This document shows, piece after piece, positions 46,854 through 57,145 of a stretch of DNA of 64,000 bases. Below the pieces are notes generated by a model that did not search any database, was not told the DNA's origin, and saw only the letters and a list, made by a program, of their open reading frames with translations. Every line of letters starts with the position of its first letter. Position 1 is the first letter of the stretch. The stretch covers positions 124,001 through 188,000 of the forward strand of contig BLJB01000005.1 in NCBI GenBank assembly GCA_013423325.1. Direction: 5' to 3'. Source of the DNA: Usnea hakonensis (Eukaryota > Ascomycota > Lecanoromycetes > Lecanorales > Parmeliaceae). Both the position numbers and the translations under genes were made by a program.

Positions 46854-48638
46854 ATGCTGATCGAAAGTCCCCATTACCTCAACCAGAGAAACTCATACAC
46901 TCTTCATATTGCGGAAAATCCTTACGACTGCGAATCCTATCTACGACGGGCTGTTTGCTACGAGAAGCTCGGATACCCTGATCTCGCTGCCGGCGATGCA
47001 TATAGGGCATTGCTGTTGACAGATGAGCTGCTAGATGAATCAGGAGAATGGCATGAATTGGCTGTTGAGGCACTCGAATCTTGCGCCTGGAAAGTGGACA
47101 GGTTGCTAGGTAATGGCGCTAAAAATCGACTACATGCAAATGGAGCATTGAGCGAGGATGACTACTCTGATTCGATCCAGACTCAAGATCTTTCAGACGA
47201 AATAATTAGGGAGGAGGACGAAGGCCCATGGTACAATGTCATAGCAGAGGACTATGCACGAAGAAGCTATGAGATCCTGGCCCGTACGCTGCTAGACTGT
47301 GGGGACTTGAAGGCTGCTTATGACTTTACGGAAAGAAGCCTCCTAGTCTTTCCGGGCGACGTCGTATTGAAGGAACTACAGGAGAAGATACTCTTCAACT
47401 ACCATCAGACTCAAATCCAGAAAGACCCAACACGGCAGACCTTGAGCTTCAATCCTCGATCAGATCTTCCAGAAACCGGTTTGGCCAGACGAGAGATTTA
47501 TACGTGGAATCAGCAAGAGATCGATCGTTTCTCAGAAGATAGCATGTCTTTTCTCAACGCAGAGATCAAGAAGGTGGCCTCCAAATGCGAGGTTTGCGTT
47601 GTTGAGCTTCCAGTACTCAATACGCCAGCTCTTCACCCGGAAAACCGGAAGGCAACGACAATACGGCAACTGGGTGTTTTTGCTACTTCGGAGATCCTTC
47701 CAAACGAGACAGTACTCCTGGAGCCCTCCGTCCTTACATCGTCCACTCGCCTTTTCGACCCTCTCTGCGACGCCTGCTCATCTCCGCTTCCCATGGTCGA
47801 CCCGAACGATCCTCTCCCGAATTGTCCCGACTGCGACGACGTTGTCTTCTGCTCCGAAGCCTGCCTTACTCGGGCCCAGGATCTCTACCATCCCGCCGTC
47901 TGCGGGCTTCCAGATTTCGACATCGTCGCAAAAGAACCCTTCCCTTTCGCCGCCTCGAGTGCCCTCTACACTCTTCTACTAGCCCGAACGCTCGCGATGG
48001 CCGAAACGCAAAATATTCACCCGCTCGATCTTCCACAAGTCAAATACCTCTGGGGCGACTTTATCCAATCTCCCGCCAGCCGTACCCTGCCTTTCAGCTT
48101 TGAAAACAACATAGCCCAGCCGCTACATTTACTCTCCAAGTTAGACAAAGACCCCTTCTCCCCCGAAGTACTCGCCAGATACGACACCTGGGTCATCAAC
48201 ACCCTCCTCGCCAAGTTCCGAGGCGTAGCCAACGCAAAGATGAACGAGCGCACCGGTCTGCCGGAAGTCGCGGGCGTGCACTGGCTGTGGTGTCTGAGCA
48301 ACCATAGCTGCGCGCCTAATGTGCGATGGGCGTGGGAGAAGGGCGGGATGGGATTGGTGGCGAGAGGAGCGGATGATGTTGTGAGGTGGGGGGTGGATAA
48401 GGATGGGGATGGGGCGGGACATGGGTCCTGGAAGGGGGGTGTGAGGGTTGGGGAGGAGGTGCGGACGCATTATTGCGACGTGGAGATGGGGGTGGGGCAG
48501 AGGAGGGAGTGGGCGGTGGGGCCGTTGGGGGGGACGTGTGTTTGTGAGAGGTGCGTTTGGGAGGCGGGGGAGGAGAGGGGGAGGAGAGTGGAAGATCGAG
48601 AGGGAGATGACTTGGTTGATGGGGGATCATCTCTTTGA
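46854..48638 (+). CDS. TPR-MYND-SET protein (putative lysine methyltransferase)
   Basis: SMYD-like protein with an N-terminal TPR-type helical region, single exon, 594 aa. The N-terminus has TPR-like helices (NQRNSYTLHIAENPYDCESY, YPDLAAGDAYRALLL, GDLKAAYDFTERSLL). A split SET domain starts near residue 270 (QLGVFATSEILPNETVLLEP). A MYND-like zinc cluster follows (LCDACSSP, NCPDCDDVVFCSEACL, HPAVC). The SET core NHSCAPNV is near residue 483, then GEEVRTHYCD and a post-SET pair CVCERCVWE. The first ATG of the transcript may be 46829 (MAGHPFARYADRK) in another frame; the conserved part supports 46854. The last 350 bp are notably G-rich. Substrate unknown. Confidence 0.85.
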   Translation: MLIESPHYLNQRNSYTLHIAENPYDCESYLRRAVCYEKLGYPDLAAGDAYRALLLTDELLDESGEWHELAVEALESCAWKVDRLLGNGAKNRLHANGALSEDDYSDSIQTQDLSDEIIREEDEGPWYNVIAEDYARRSYEILARTLLDCGDLKAAYDFTERSLLVFPGDVVLKELQEKILFNYHQTQIQKDPTRQTLSFNPRSDLPETGLARREIYTWNQQEIDRFSEDSMSFLNAEIKKVASKCEVCVVELPVLNTPALHPENRKATTIRQLGVFATSEILPNETVLLEPSVLTSSTRLFDPLCDACSSPLPMVDPNDPLPNCPDCDDVVFCSEACLTRAQDLYHPAVCGLPDFDIVAKEPFPFAASSALYTLLLARTLAMAETQNIHPLDLPQVKYLWGDFIQSPASRTLPFSFENNIAQPLHLLSKLDKDPFSPEVLARYDTWVINTLLAKFRGVANAKMNERTGLPEVAGVHWLWCLSNHSCAPNVRWAWEKGGMGLVARGADDVVRWGVDKDGDGAGHGSWKGGVRVGEEVRTHYCDVEMGVGQRREWAVGPLGGTCVCERCVWEAGEERGRRVEDREGDDLVDGGSSL

Positions 48639-48737
48639 ATTGTTTTCTTGGGTAGGATTTTGGATAAGATTTTACGATGGGTATTGATATCTAATCTTTA
48701 ATCGATATCAATGCATCTAGTGGCATGAAATACAGAC

Positions 48738-48763
<26 letters not shown>
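48738..48763. repeat. CA dinucleotide microsatellite
   Basis: Thirteen CA units, followed by degenerate acatacac copies. Confidence 0.9.
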
Positions 48764-48768
<5 letters not shown>

Positions 48769-49032
48769 ATACACATCATCATAACGCCTTGCTCGAATAC
48801 ACCGTATTTCCCACCATCCTTCCTCCATCCATAGCTCTATAAACCATCGCCTTCAGCTTTCCAAAACTGCCAAACAGACTCAAAACCATACATGGCATAT
48901 AGGCAAGTTGCCTTATCCCTCTATCTGTCACCCCCCTTTCCTCCAAAATTAGCTATCTATATAAGTAGCCCTGTCTCACTTTGTCAAGCATGGCGGGAGT
49001 CGTTATGGAGGTTTCGGCTTTGACGGGCCTCA

Positions 49033-49080
<48 letters not shown>
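49033..49080. repeat. 48-base poly-G run
   Basis: Uninterrupted G homopolymer on the plus strand. Length is probably unreliable for any sequencing method. Frames through it encode polyglycine or polyproline artefacts. Confidence 0.9.
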
Positions 49081-49089
<9 letters not shown>

Positions 49090-49253
49090 AGGAGGTGGGT
49101 GATGTTGGGATTTTGGGGTGTGGGGAAGGGGAAGGGGAAGGGGAAACAGAGAATATGATATTCAGGTTTGTTGATTTGATTGAGATAGGTTGAGTATGGT
49201 ACAATCGTGGGTTTCAGACTAGGCTACCTCGCCATCAAAACCTGGTAGCCAAA

Positions 49254-50515
49254 TCACCACCACTTCTCACACAGCACTCTCTTCTGATCCATGCCCTTTG
49301 ACCGATCGAATACGCCAACGGCCCAGTCGCTCATGGCCGGCGGTCCGCAAACGTATGCTACGACGCCTTCTCTCTCCTCCACGGGGCCCAGGGCCGTCTC
49401 CAGGTCTTTGGCTTCGAAGCGGCGATATTCGATGGAGTGGTGCTGACCGAGGAATTCCCGGTCCGCGCCTCGCTCTTTGAGGAGTTTTTCCCGCTGCCGA
49501 ACGGATTTTCGGCGCTTGTCTTCGGGGGGAGGGGGTTGGCGGTCGGTGCAGAAGACGGTGCAGTGGTAACGGCGTTGGGCGGCGTCTTTGGCGAATAGGC
49601 CGAGGATGCGCTTCAGGAATAGGATGGAGGATAGGTTGCCAGAGACGCCTCGCCGCGAGGTGTAAAGGAGGTTTATCTGGCCTTGGTAATCGGAATGCGC
49701 AATGAGGTGTGTCATGATCGAAAACAGGGGGCTGGAAGTCGCTTGGCGTTAGCATGGACGACGATGAAGCATGCCTTGTGTGCGCGAGACGTACTTTATG
49801 CCCACTCCACCTGCTATCAATACTAATCTTTTAATCTGGTTCGTATCGACTTCTGGTGGAGGCCAGACGAAACTGCCTCCGACTTGAATTTGTAATTCTC
49901 GACCCAGTATCTTCTTCTCTCGTTGCCACTGAAAGTTTCTCTCGGTCAGTCATGGGCTGCCCAAGACCGCGATTCGAACCACAAATGGGGTACGGTACGG
50001 CAGTCAATACACTCGCGCAATGTGTCTTGAAATCTCGGTACGGGTACGGACTGGGAGATGGAGTCTAGAGCTGGGGATGTTGCTTACAAGCCACGCAGCA
50101 GGCGGATTGTTCGGCGAGGACTGGACGGCAAGTTCTAGGTATGGGGACTTCCCGTTGAGATCGTCAGGTGTGGAAGTGACAGTAAACCCGCCGGCTTGAC
50201 GTATACCAGGTATATGAACGTCTAGCCATTGGCCTGGGAGGAACTGTACTGTAGAGGTTCAATATAAGTACAAGTCTTGCTTCAATGGACCAATTCTCTT
50301 GCCTTGGGCTTGTCGCCGCGAGGTTGCAATTTCAACAAGCGAACATCAAAGTTCATTTGCCGTATATTGCTAAGGACTACCGTGTGCATGCCTGGCTCTC
50401 GTTGATCTGCTGCTGTTCGCTCTTCGTGGCTCGTTTTCGACGCCATCGCTCTGCGCGAAGTAATGCTTAGCCGAGGCAATCTCAGGAATCGGAGAGCACG
50501 AGCATGACAACCCAT
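49254..50515 (-). CDS. OXNAD1-like FAD/NAD(P) oxidoreductase
   Basis: Ferredoxin-reductase-fold protein of the OXNAD1 type, likely mitochondrial by family. Four exons: complement(join(49254..49731,49795..49928,50088..50243,50303..50515)), 326 aa. Exon 1 has a basic start (MGCHARALRFLRLPRLS) suited to a targeting peptide. The FAD-binding part is FLPGQWLDVHIPGI and GGFTVTSTPDD. The NAD-binding part is LVLIAGGVGI/NPLFSIMTHL and YVCGPPAMSDW, and the protein ends in KWW. Exon 1 could end at AAG before GCAAGA (GC-AG intron) or 12 nt later before GTCCAT; both keep frame, giving 326 or 330 aa. It is divergent from the homeobox gene. Confidence 0.85.
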
Positions 50516-50821
50516 GTTGTAATGGTAGGCTTCAGAAGGAGAATCACGAATTCATGATACTTATAAGGAAGGAGAACTTGAGAGAGTACTCATACGGAGT
50601 ATATCTAGAAAGTTAGGAGTAAATAGGTAATGGCGCAAAGCGGCATTATCCGTGCTACCAAAGGGATCAACAGCGAGGCGAAGCGAGGATTCCGCTGCCA
50701 AGATATTGCTACGTTCCTACGCGACGCGACTCTTCTTCACTTCCACTTATATCCTTCATGAACAGCAAAATGCATTATTAGCTTGTGTATCATATAATTG
50801 TTTGTCAAGTTGTCCCTGTCT
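50516..50821. promoter_or_regulatory. Divergent promoter of the oxidoreductase and homeobox genes
   Basis: About 306 bp between the two starts. It contains cctacgcgacgcgactc near 50717-50733, two overlapping ACGCGA-type cores like those bound by MBF/SBF cell-cycle factors, and a direct repeat aggcgaagcgagg near 50674. Binding is inference only. Confidence 0.4.
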
Positions 50822-52803
50822 ATGAACATTATGAAGAGCAACGAGCGTGCTCCAGCGTCATCGGCCTCACAAGGCACGACAACAGGCAGCTCACAGAGTC
50901 CAGAGGGCAACTTTGCATTCCTCGTGCATTCTCAGAACTCTATAAGCCAGGATACGCCTCCCGAGATTGATAACCATCAACTGGCTCGGCAGAAACGCCG
51001 CCGTACAAGGTATCAATTGTATAATATCGAAAAACATTGTTTGTTTACTGACTGCTTCCGCAGCCCTGAAGACCAAGCAATCCTCGAAGCTGAATATGAG
51101 CGAAACTCCAAGCCTGACAAAGCTGCCAGAATCGATATTGTCAACCGTGTCTCCCTTGGAGAAAAAGAGGTACAGGTGAGTAAAAGCGAGGGGTTCTGGC
51201 ACTTCGAGCTGTTCAACACACCTAGTGGGGTATGGGCTGATTGGGTGCCTAGATCTGGTTCCAAAATCGTCGTCAAATGACGCGCCGCAAGTCGAGGCCA
51301 CTGCTGCCACATGAAGTCTTCTCTAAACTCCGATCGAGCCAAGAGGATACTGGACAGTTAAGTTCTTCGAGCTTCTCTGTATACGATAGCAGCCAGCAGC
51401 AGCAGTCTTTAAGCCAAGACACAGCTTTGTCCAGCCAGTCAGAGATACAAAGCCTCGATCTCACACCACAAGGCGAGGATGCATCAGTCGGCCCGGCTGT
51501 CGACAAGCCAGCAGTTGTCCTAGACAGAGTAGGAAGCTTAGGAGATAACAATCTGGCACGAGGCTCAAGCGACACTTCTGAGGGTTTTGCAAAGCCTACT
51601 GATACGTCAGTCTCCTTCAGAAACCAATCCGACAATAGTCAACCTTCGATCACCAGTCTCATTCAATCCTTGTCCAAGACTGCTTCGACGAAACGACGTC
51701 ATGGGTACTTCGCGAACCGTCGCAGTGCTTCCTTCGTCATCCATGACGAAGGCAAGAATGCCCTTCCTTCCTCGTCGCTAAGTTCTACCCCACCTTCGAT
51801 TGGATTAGAGAAGGGCCCCGGCGATACTTCTGGATCGGCGCAGATCCTCAAATGCACCTCGTCGCATGTGAGACTGTCTATGTCACTCGACGGCAAAGCC
51901 GAGGTTACCACCCGTACAGGAAATACGCCATCTCCCCCACGCTCACAGCCTGTACCAACAATTACCAACGCAGTCCCACGATCGAACGCCGGTCTCCAAC
52001 GCAGCTACAGTGCCTTTGAATCTGGTAACAAATCCGTTTCCAATTTAACTGCTTCTGACGTCAACGCTGTTCCATACGTCAGGCGGTCGATGACTGGGAG
52101 GTCGCGCGATTCCAGGAGCTGGGAATTCTACTGTGACAGCGATGCCCGCAACGCATTGACAGAGCAAGCCGAACGCGAAGAAAGTGGATCTGCAACAGCA
52201 GTCATTGGACTAATTAGATCAAGAAGCAACAACAGCAAAGTCATGACCCCCAACCCCAACAAGCGCAATGCTCACTCCCAAAAGTCTGACTCAAGCAAGA
52301 GATTGAAAGCTGACGCTCATGGTACTGGCAAACCCAAACTTGCTCGGGCCATTTCCTCGGTCGCAAGACTGCAGACTGCCAGCAGCAATGGGCAGACACA
52401 GAAGGCTACGAAGGTAGCAGAAAAAAAGTTGAAAGGATCCTCGCAGTCAACCACATGGCAAGAGTATGATGGAGACTCGGACAAAGAGAACTGGGAACCT
52501 GGCACACAGTCTAGCAACCCACGAGGGCGTAGACCTCGACAATCTCACCAGGCTGCTCGTGTATTGGAAGAAAGCTTCAGCGTCCCAAGCCAGTCCTCTA
52601 GCCTAGACGCCATGATGGTTCGTGGGTGCACAAAACCCCGTCACTCCGCTACCAAAAGTTCCAGTAGCAACGAGAAGGAGAATATTGGCCCAGAAGCAGA
52701 CGATGAGATTGCCGCATTCATGGGCGAATCCGGACCGCGAGAGGTAGAGGACCTGGACTGTGTACAGAACTTGCTGTCGCTGAGCCAGGCAGCTTGGCAG
52801 TGA
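50822..52803 (+). CDS. Homeobox transcription factor (Yox1-like)
   Basis: Nuclear DNA-binding protein, 616 aa. Three exons: join(50822..51009,51064..51175,51253..52803). The homeodomain is assembled across both introns: QKRRRT/SPEDQAILEAEYERN, then VSLGEKEVQ/IWFQNRRQMTRRKSRP with the recognition-helix core WFQNRR. It lies near residues 55-115. The remainder is Ser-rich and disordered, with a KENIGPEADD-like stretch near the C-terminus. I chose ATG 50822 (MNIMKSNERAP) because the frame upstream has no ATG. The homeodomain resembles Yox1/Yhp1-type fungal factors, which act in the cell cycle; that role is not shown here. Confidence 0.85.
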
Positions 52804-53687
52804 CTATGTCCACCATTATGATCATGACAGATGGATCGTTGTTTTATGTGAGTGAAGGGAATCTTTCAAGCTTTTGGTGCTGATGAAGCTATCATCTCGT
52901 ATCTCATCCATCTGCGCCATGTGGGTTCGAAACATGACATCAAGTCCCTGATCTTCTTGACGGGCTCGTTATCGACCACTTATGTTCGGTGTTGATGTCC
53001 GACAATTTTTTGACAGGGTACGGAGAAGCTGTTGGTACTTGGTAGTCAGAGAAAGTTGTACTTTACTTTACCTATTCACTCTACTTTACGGGGTCTTCGG
53101 AAGTTCTTCGGAAGGTAAAAGCCGGCGGCTCCGCGCTTAGCCTTGATCCAAAATGATAAAAGTATCAAGGACGTAAAGAACTCTTTACTTTATTCATAGC
53201 AACTCAGCAGACTGAGAATCAATTGATCTAGTCCATGTATCTTCCGCTCAGCAATTAATTTCAAGAACGATGCATGGGCTCTCACCTTTCCCCCATTGTG
53301 CAGTGGCTATCATACAATGATTCCCACAAACATCATCAACCTAAAGTAACAACGCATCATAGCTTTCGCTTGGAAAGGAAAATGCTCTTCGCCCAGAAAG
53401 CTATGGAATCTAGGGAGAGGAGGGCTTTAAATCGACTGCTACCTTATAGTAAAGAAGTTTGCCTGTGGTTTACAGCTTGCGTTGGATATGCAATGGATCG
53501 TTCTTTCTATTGATATTGGCACTGACTGCTTGCGCTGGCCAAAGCTGGGTATGAATCCGCTGGCTTGTCAGAAAGTTTGGAAATGAACGGTGCAATCCGC
53601 TTCGCCCTTACTGTACAGCTATCGCAGGTTTTAAATACCAACCCCTCACCGTACGCTACTGACTCGGGCCATCTCGAATCTATTTAT
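52804..53687. other. Intergenic, no gene seen
   Basis: About 880 bp, AT-rich, with short tactttacttta-like motifs near 53058-53085 and ctttactttattc near 53182. No gene is supported. Confidence 0.45.
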
Positions 53688-54910
53688 TTAAGGGGTGACT
53701 GTGGCATTTCCCGCTGCTATCACCAAGTCGGTGTCGTTGGCCGTGACAACACCCGAAATTGCAACGTCAGGTTCACTGTCGGTTGGGTCAATCTCTAACA
53801 GAATGCGGCCGTTGGTTCGAGATGTGGGAAAGGCGTTGCATTTCCCATAGAGACCTACGGAAAGGACAGCCGCCCGTCAGAGATGCCCCAATCCTACGAC
53901 TCAAAACTCCGATTTTGAGCAGGGTCACTCACTAGCAGCGTAGTAAACGTAATTAAAGGCGTTCAGGCTTGACGCTTCGGCGCCTAGTCCGAAACATTTG
54001 TTCGGGTCGTTCCTGTTTACCAAGGTAAAGGCCAATGTCCCCTTGGTCGTGAAGAGATAGTAGTGGACAATATTCTCCAGCAAGATCCACATTTTGAACA
54101 ACCAAACATTTTGTCCGTTGCCGTTGAATCTGTTGGTGGATTGGTTCACGGTTAAACAAGTATTCGGCGGCGGAACCGAGACGATGTTGCTGGTGACTGT
54201 ATCCATTCGAGTCAGCATATCTTCCGCTTGAAGGAATAATCTTCCGTCATGCGATCAGCCCCGAAAGCGGCTTGCTCCCGCGGTATCCATTGTGGCCCAG
54301 AAAGCTACCTCGTTGCGGTAGCAGAGCCTGGAAAATTTGACGTACAGAATGAAGGACAGAGAGTTATCCATGGTTGGGGTGGTATAAAGCCGCGGTAGTG
54401 CCCGACCGTGGTTGTGCTGCAGTCATCCGTGTAGGCGTCTCTGTCGACACCATTGTGCCGGTAGCTGAATTGGTCCTTCGCTGTTACGCAGAAGAAACTG
54501 GCAGAACCGCCGAACGAATAGGTTTGTGGGACAGTCATTGGGACGCCAGTCGTGACATTGCGGAAGAGTGTGGACACGAACGAGGCGTAGGATGGGTCTT
54601 TGAAGAATGCTTGGTAGGCGGGACTTATATTGGGGTCTTGATCGGCGTCGTGTACTGGGGGGTCTTCAATTACAGGCAAGATGGTGGAATAGAGCTTTTC
54701 AAGGAGGTTGACGATGAGGCTGGTATTGCCCCCGCAGTTGACCACACTGTATCGGCCCGACGTCACCATGTCGAAGTTGGCTACGCGCCCTCGGAATTAG
54801 CACCATCAGGAAGTCGGGGTGCTGGACGAACTTGTGCCTCGTTCTTCGACTGGTGAGGCATTTGCTAAAGCTAGCAAGCCGAGCGTGGAGAGATGCAGGG
54901 GAGTAAACAT
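53688..54910 (-). CDS. Secreted putative metallopeptidase-like protein (HRXXH/M35-like)
   Basis: Predicted extracellular protein of 314 aa, four exons: complement(join(53688..53854,53933..54196,54346..54780,54832..54910)). Exon 1 gives a signal peptide (MFTPLHLSTLGLLALANASP). The core includes VVNCGGNTSLIVNLLEKLYS, the family-like ITLCPSFF motif formed across intron 2, and GQNVWLFKMWILLENIVHYY. The last exon adds SLYGKCNAFP and a glycosylated tail. All joins are in phase. The helix where zinc peptidases carry HExxH reads L-E-N-I-V-H, so the first His is absent and activity is doubtful. The intron 1 donor GTTCGT is weak. Family naming rests on pattern memory. Confidence 0.6.
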
Positions 54911-55275
54911 GATTGATCTTGGTGTCAAGAATTGAAAGGTTTTCGTGAGAAAGTGTGTTTCAATAGCCGTATAAAGGAGACTTATAATCTATATGCATAT
55001 CGCATATAAAAAAGCGCATCTAGCCAGCAGCCGATCGCTTGAAACAACGCATTGATTCGGATAATTATGGGGAAAATTGAGACATTGCGAAACAACAGCA
55101 GTTTCAGACTTTCAGTGGACAGTGAAGAGTAAGAGCAAGGCAGTGCAAGGCGATGGTGGTCAGATGGAAAATGTTGTGGTCATGAATCTTAGCGCTCTAA
55201 AGAATACTTTTGGCTCTCACATCCGACGTTGGTCGCAACAAGGCAAGATCCCTAACCCGTCAGGCGTGCGCTTTT
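54911..55275. other. Intergenic, promoter of the peptidase-like gene
   Basis: About 365 bp. It has an AT-rich stretch near 54976-55016 (tataatctatatgcatatcgc). No other feature is seen. Confidence 0.4.
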
Positions 55276-55778
55276 CTAATCCGCAGTACACTGCAAAAAG
55301 TCATTTCCAGAAGCCCCTGTGTGCGTTATCACGCCCTCGTAGGTGCCATCCCCGGTGAAGATGACACGATCAGCGCCAGGACTTCCTCCAGTGTAGACCT
55401 CCTCGTCAGCTAGAATGGGGAATTCGTAGTAGGGTCCAGCGTCCGGGAAGGAGAAACCCTCGTAATCGTTGTACTGGTGAGGATAGTTGTCGTTACCCAC
55501 GGTCGTGCCGTCCTCGTAGTCGCTGTAGCCTTGTTGCACGGCGGCGTTGATGTCGTCTTGCGAGTAACATGTGCTGCCACAGGTTTCGGCACATTGGCGC
55601 TACGTTGTGTCAGCTTGGATTGAGACAGATGGACAAGGGAAGCCGAACACGAAGCAGAGGGTTGGTGAGGACGGGCACGGCGAAGGCCAGTGCAGCGAGT
55701 GCCTGCGGTCAATTAGCAAAGGCGAAAAGATAGGGGAGCACTTGTGATCGAGAACAAGTATACCTTGAATGCATGCAT
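55276..55778 (-). CDS. Guanyl-specific ribonuclease, RNase T1/N1 family
   Basis: Small secreted endoribonuclease cutting after guanosine. The model is complement(join(55276..55599,55649..55702,55764..55778)), 130 aa, the length of the RNase T1 precursor. Exon 1 is 15 nt (MHAFK); exon 2 completes the signal peptide (ALAALAFAVPVLTNP). The mature part starts near RQCAETCGSTCY. Residues corresponding to the T1 active site are all present: Y and H in YPHQYNDYEGF, E in YYEFPIL, R in GADRVIF and H in VITHTGASGND. Four cysteines fit two disulfides. The exon 2 donor (GTTCGG) is weak; GTCCTC a few codons earlier would also keep frame, shortening the leader. Confidence 0.9.
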
Positions 55779-56484
55779 CTTGTAGAGATTTCGTTCTTCG
55801 TACTTGTCTTTGTGACTTGTGACTTGTAATTTGTGATTTGTGTTTGTGGTTTGTGATTGGTGATTGGTGATGCGGGTGCTAGTGATGTATTGATCAATTC
55901 CAAGCCTTGAGAAGATTCATGGTTTTTATATACTATGCTCCACCATCTTGAACGATCCTCAGCGACGTCATACCGGCTCTGTTCATGATGGACTCTTGCC
56001 TAATTAGACGCGAGGTCCGAACTCGACGTATGTGGTTGATCTCGGAGAAGCCATTGGGGGCGCCATGCAATGAAGGTATGAACCAGTCAATGGTCAGATT
56101 AGCGGCACATGCATTTGAGGCAAAGCAGTATGCAGGCCGGAGCCAACCGTTCAGATACGGGGATTGAACGCTTTTTGGCGCGCTCCGGTTACCAGCCAGT
56201 CAGCCACCCACTCACCTCGGCAATCTGCCCCACGCGCATAAGGATCTGCAAGGGGCAACCGGAAAATTAGAGGCTATTGGTCGAAGCAGAAGGCCAAAAA
56301 CATGTGAGATCGACCAATTGTAACCTCGACTTGCAAAAAATTGTCTCCAATGATTGAGACTCGGGGTTACCGCAGACCTATCAAGAAATCACGAGTGCTT
56401 CTGCTGGTCTCAAATGAAGTCGTAAATGCTTTGATGGTGTCTAACTCTATCTAACATTTGTCATTTTGCTAGCAGTTGAACATC
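55779..56484. other. Intergenic
   Basis: Promoter of the ribonuclease on the left, with a direct repeat of tgtgacttgtgacttgtaa and gtgattggtgattggtgat units (about 55810-55870) and a TATA-like tttttatatacta near 55923. The right part is 3' space of eL22. No gene is supported. Confidence 0.45.
55810..55870. repeat. GTGAYTTGT/GTGATTG short tandem repeat
   Basis: Imperfect tandem units of 7-10 bases upstream of the ribonuclease start. Possible 5' UTR; function unknown. Confidence 0.7.
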
Positions 56485-57145
56485 TTACTCATCGTCTTCT
56501 TCATCTGCATCATTGACCACGTTAAAGAATCTCAGCTCGTAGACTCCCTGTGACGTAGAGACCACACGGAGCCAATCTCGCAATTGCTGCTTCTTGAGGA
56601 ACTTCTTTGTCCTAAAACAGCAATGTAAGCCAGATTACTCCTCATCGGTGGCTTTTGAAATTCCTGTCCTCTTCGACATAGCATAGGCGAATGTACTTAC
56701 AAGTACTTGAGGTATCTACCTGAAAACTGGGTGTGTGCGATAACCTCGATCTTTCCCTCGCCCTGCTGGCTGATCTGTACCGTATCGCCCAAATTACCCA
56801 CACGGTTGTCAACCTTGATTTTGTCGTGCAGGAACTTTTCGAAGGCGGAAACGTCGAAGATCTTATCTGAGGCAGGCTGGGAAGCGTTGATGATGAACTG
56901 TGAAGAAAAGTCGCAAAGTCAGCGATCACTTGAAGTCAATGAAGAAGATAGAGCATTGAAAACTTGATGTACCTTCTTAGTGATCTTGCCAGGCTTCTGT
57001 CCCTTGGGTGGTGCTTGTCGTGGAGCGCTCGTGCGCTGGGTTTTCTACATTGCGGAGGTAAAATTTAGCCTACTGCTCTTGATGCCCCAGCGCGAAGATA
57101 GGGAGAACAGCAAAGCAGTGCATTACATACTGTAGCTCCAGCCAT
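56485..57145 (-). CDS. rpl22: 60S ribosomal protein eL22
   Basis: Structural protein of the large ribosomal subunit, 136 aa. Four exons: complement(join(56485..56611,56701..56897,56973..57044,57131..57145)). Exon 1 is 15 nt (MAGAT). Exon 2 is basic (KTQRTSAPRQAPPKGQKPGK). Exon 3 carries FIINASQPASDKIFDVSAFE and the core KVDNRVGNLGDTVQI and FSGRYLKY. Exon 4 has TKKFLKKQQLRDWLRVVS and YELRFFNVVND and ends in an acidic tail (DEEDDE). All introns are GT..AG with good signals. Fungal ribosomal-protein genes often have such early short exons. It is divergent from translin. Confidence 0.97.

Larger units (their letters stand above)
48639..49253. other. Convergent intergenic region with simple repeats
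   Basis: 3' space between the SET gene (plus) and the oxidoreductase gene (minus). It carries a CA repeat (48738-48763), a 48-base G run (49033-49080) and a gggaaggggaaggggaa tract right after it. No gene is supported. Confidence 0.5.

Noticed and set aside
48316..48630. Pro/His-rich minus-strand frame
   Set aside because: Antisense of the G-rich 3' end of the SET gene.
48953..49204. Frames encoding polyproline or polyglycine
   Set aside because: They are the 48-base G homopolymer read in different frames.
49940..50000. Minus-strand GGTTCGAATC resembling a tRNA T-loop
   Set aside because: The 5-bp T-stem does not pair, and the segment lies within an intron of the oxidoreductase gene.
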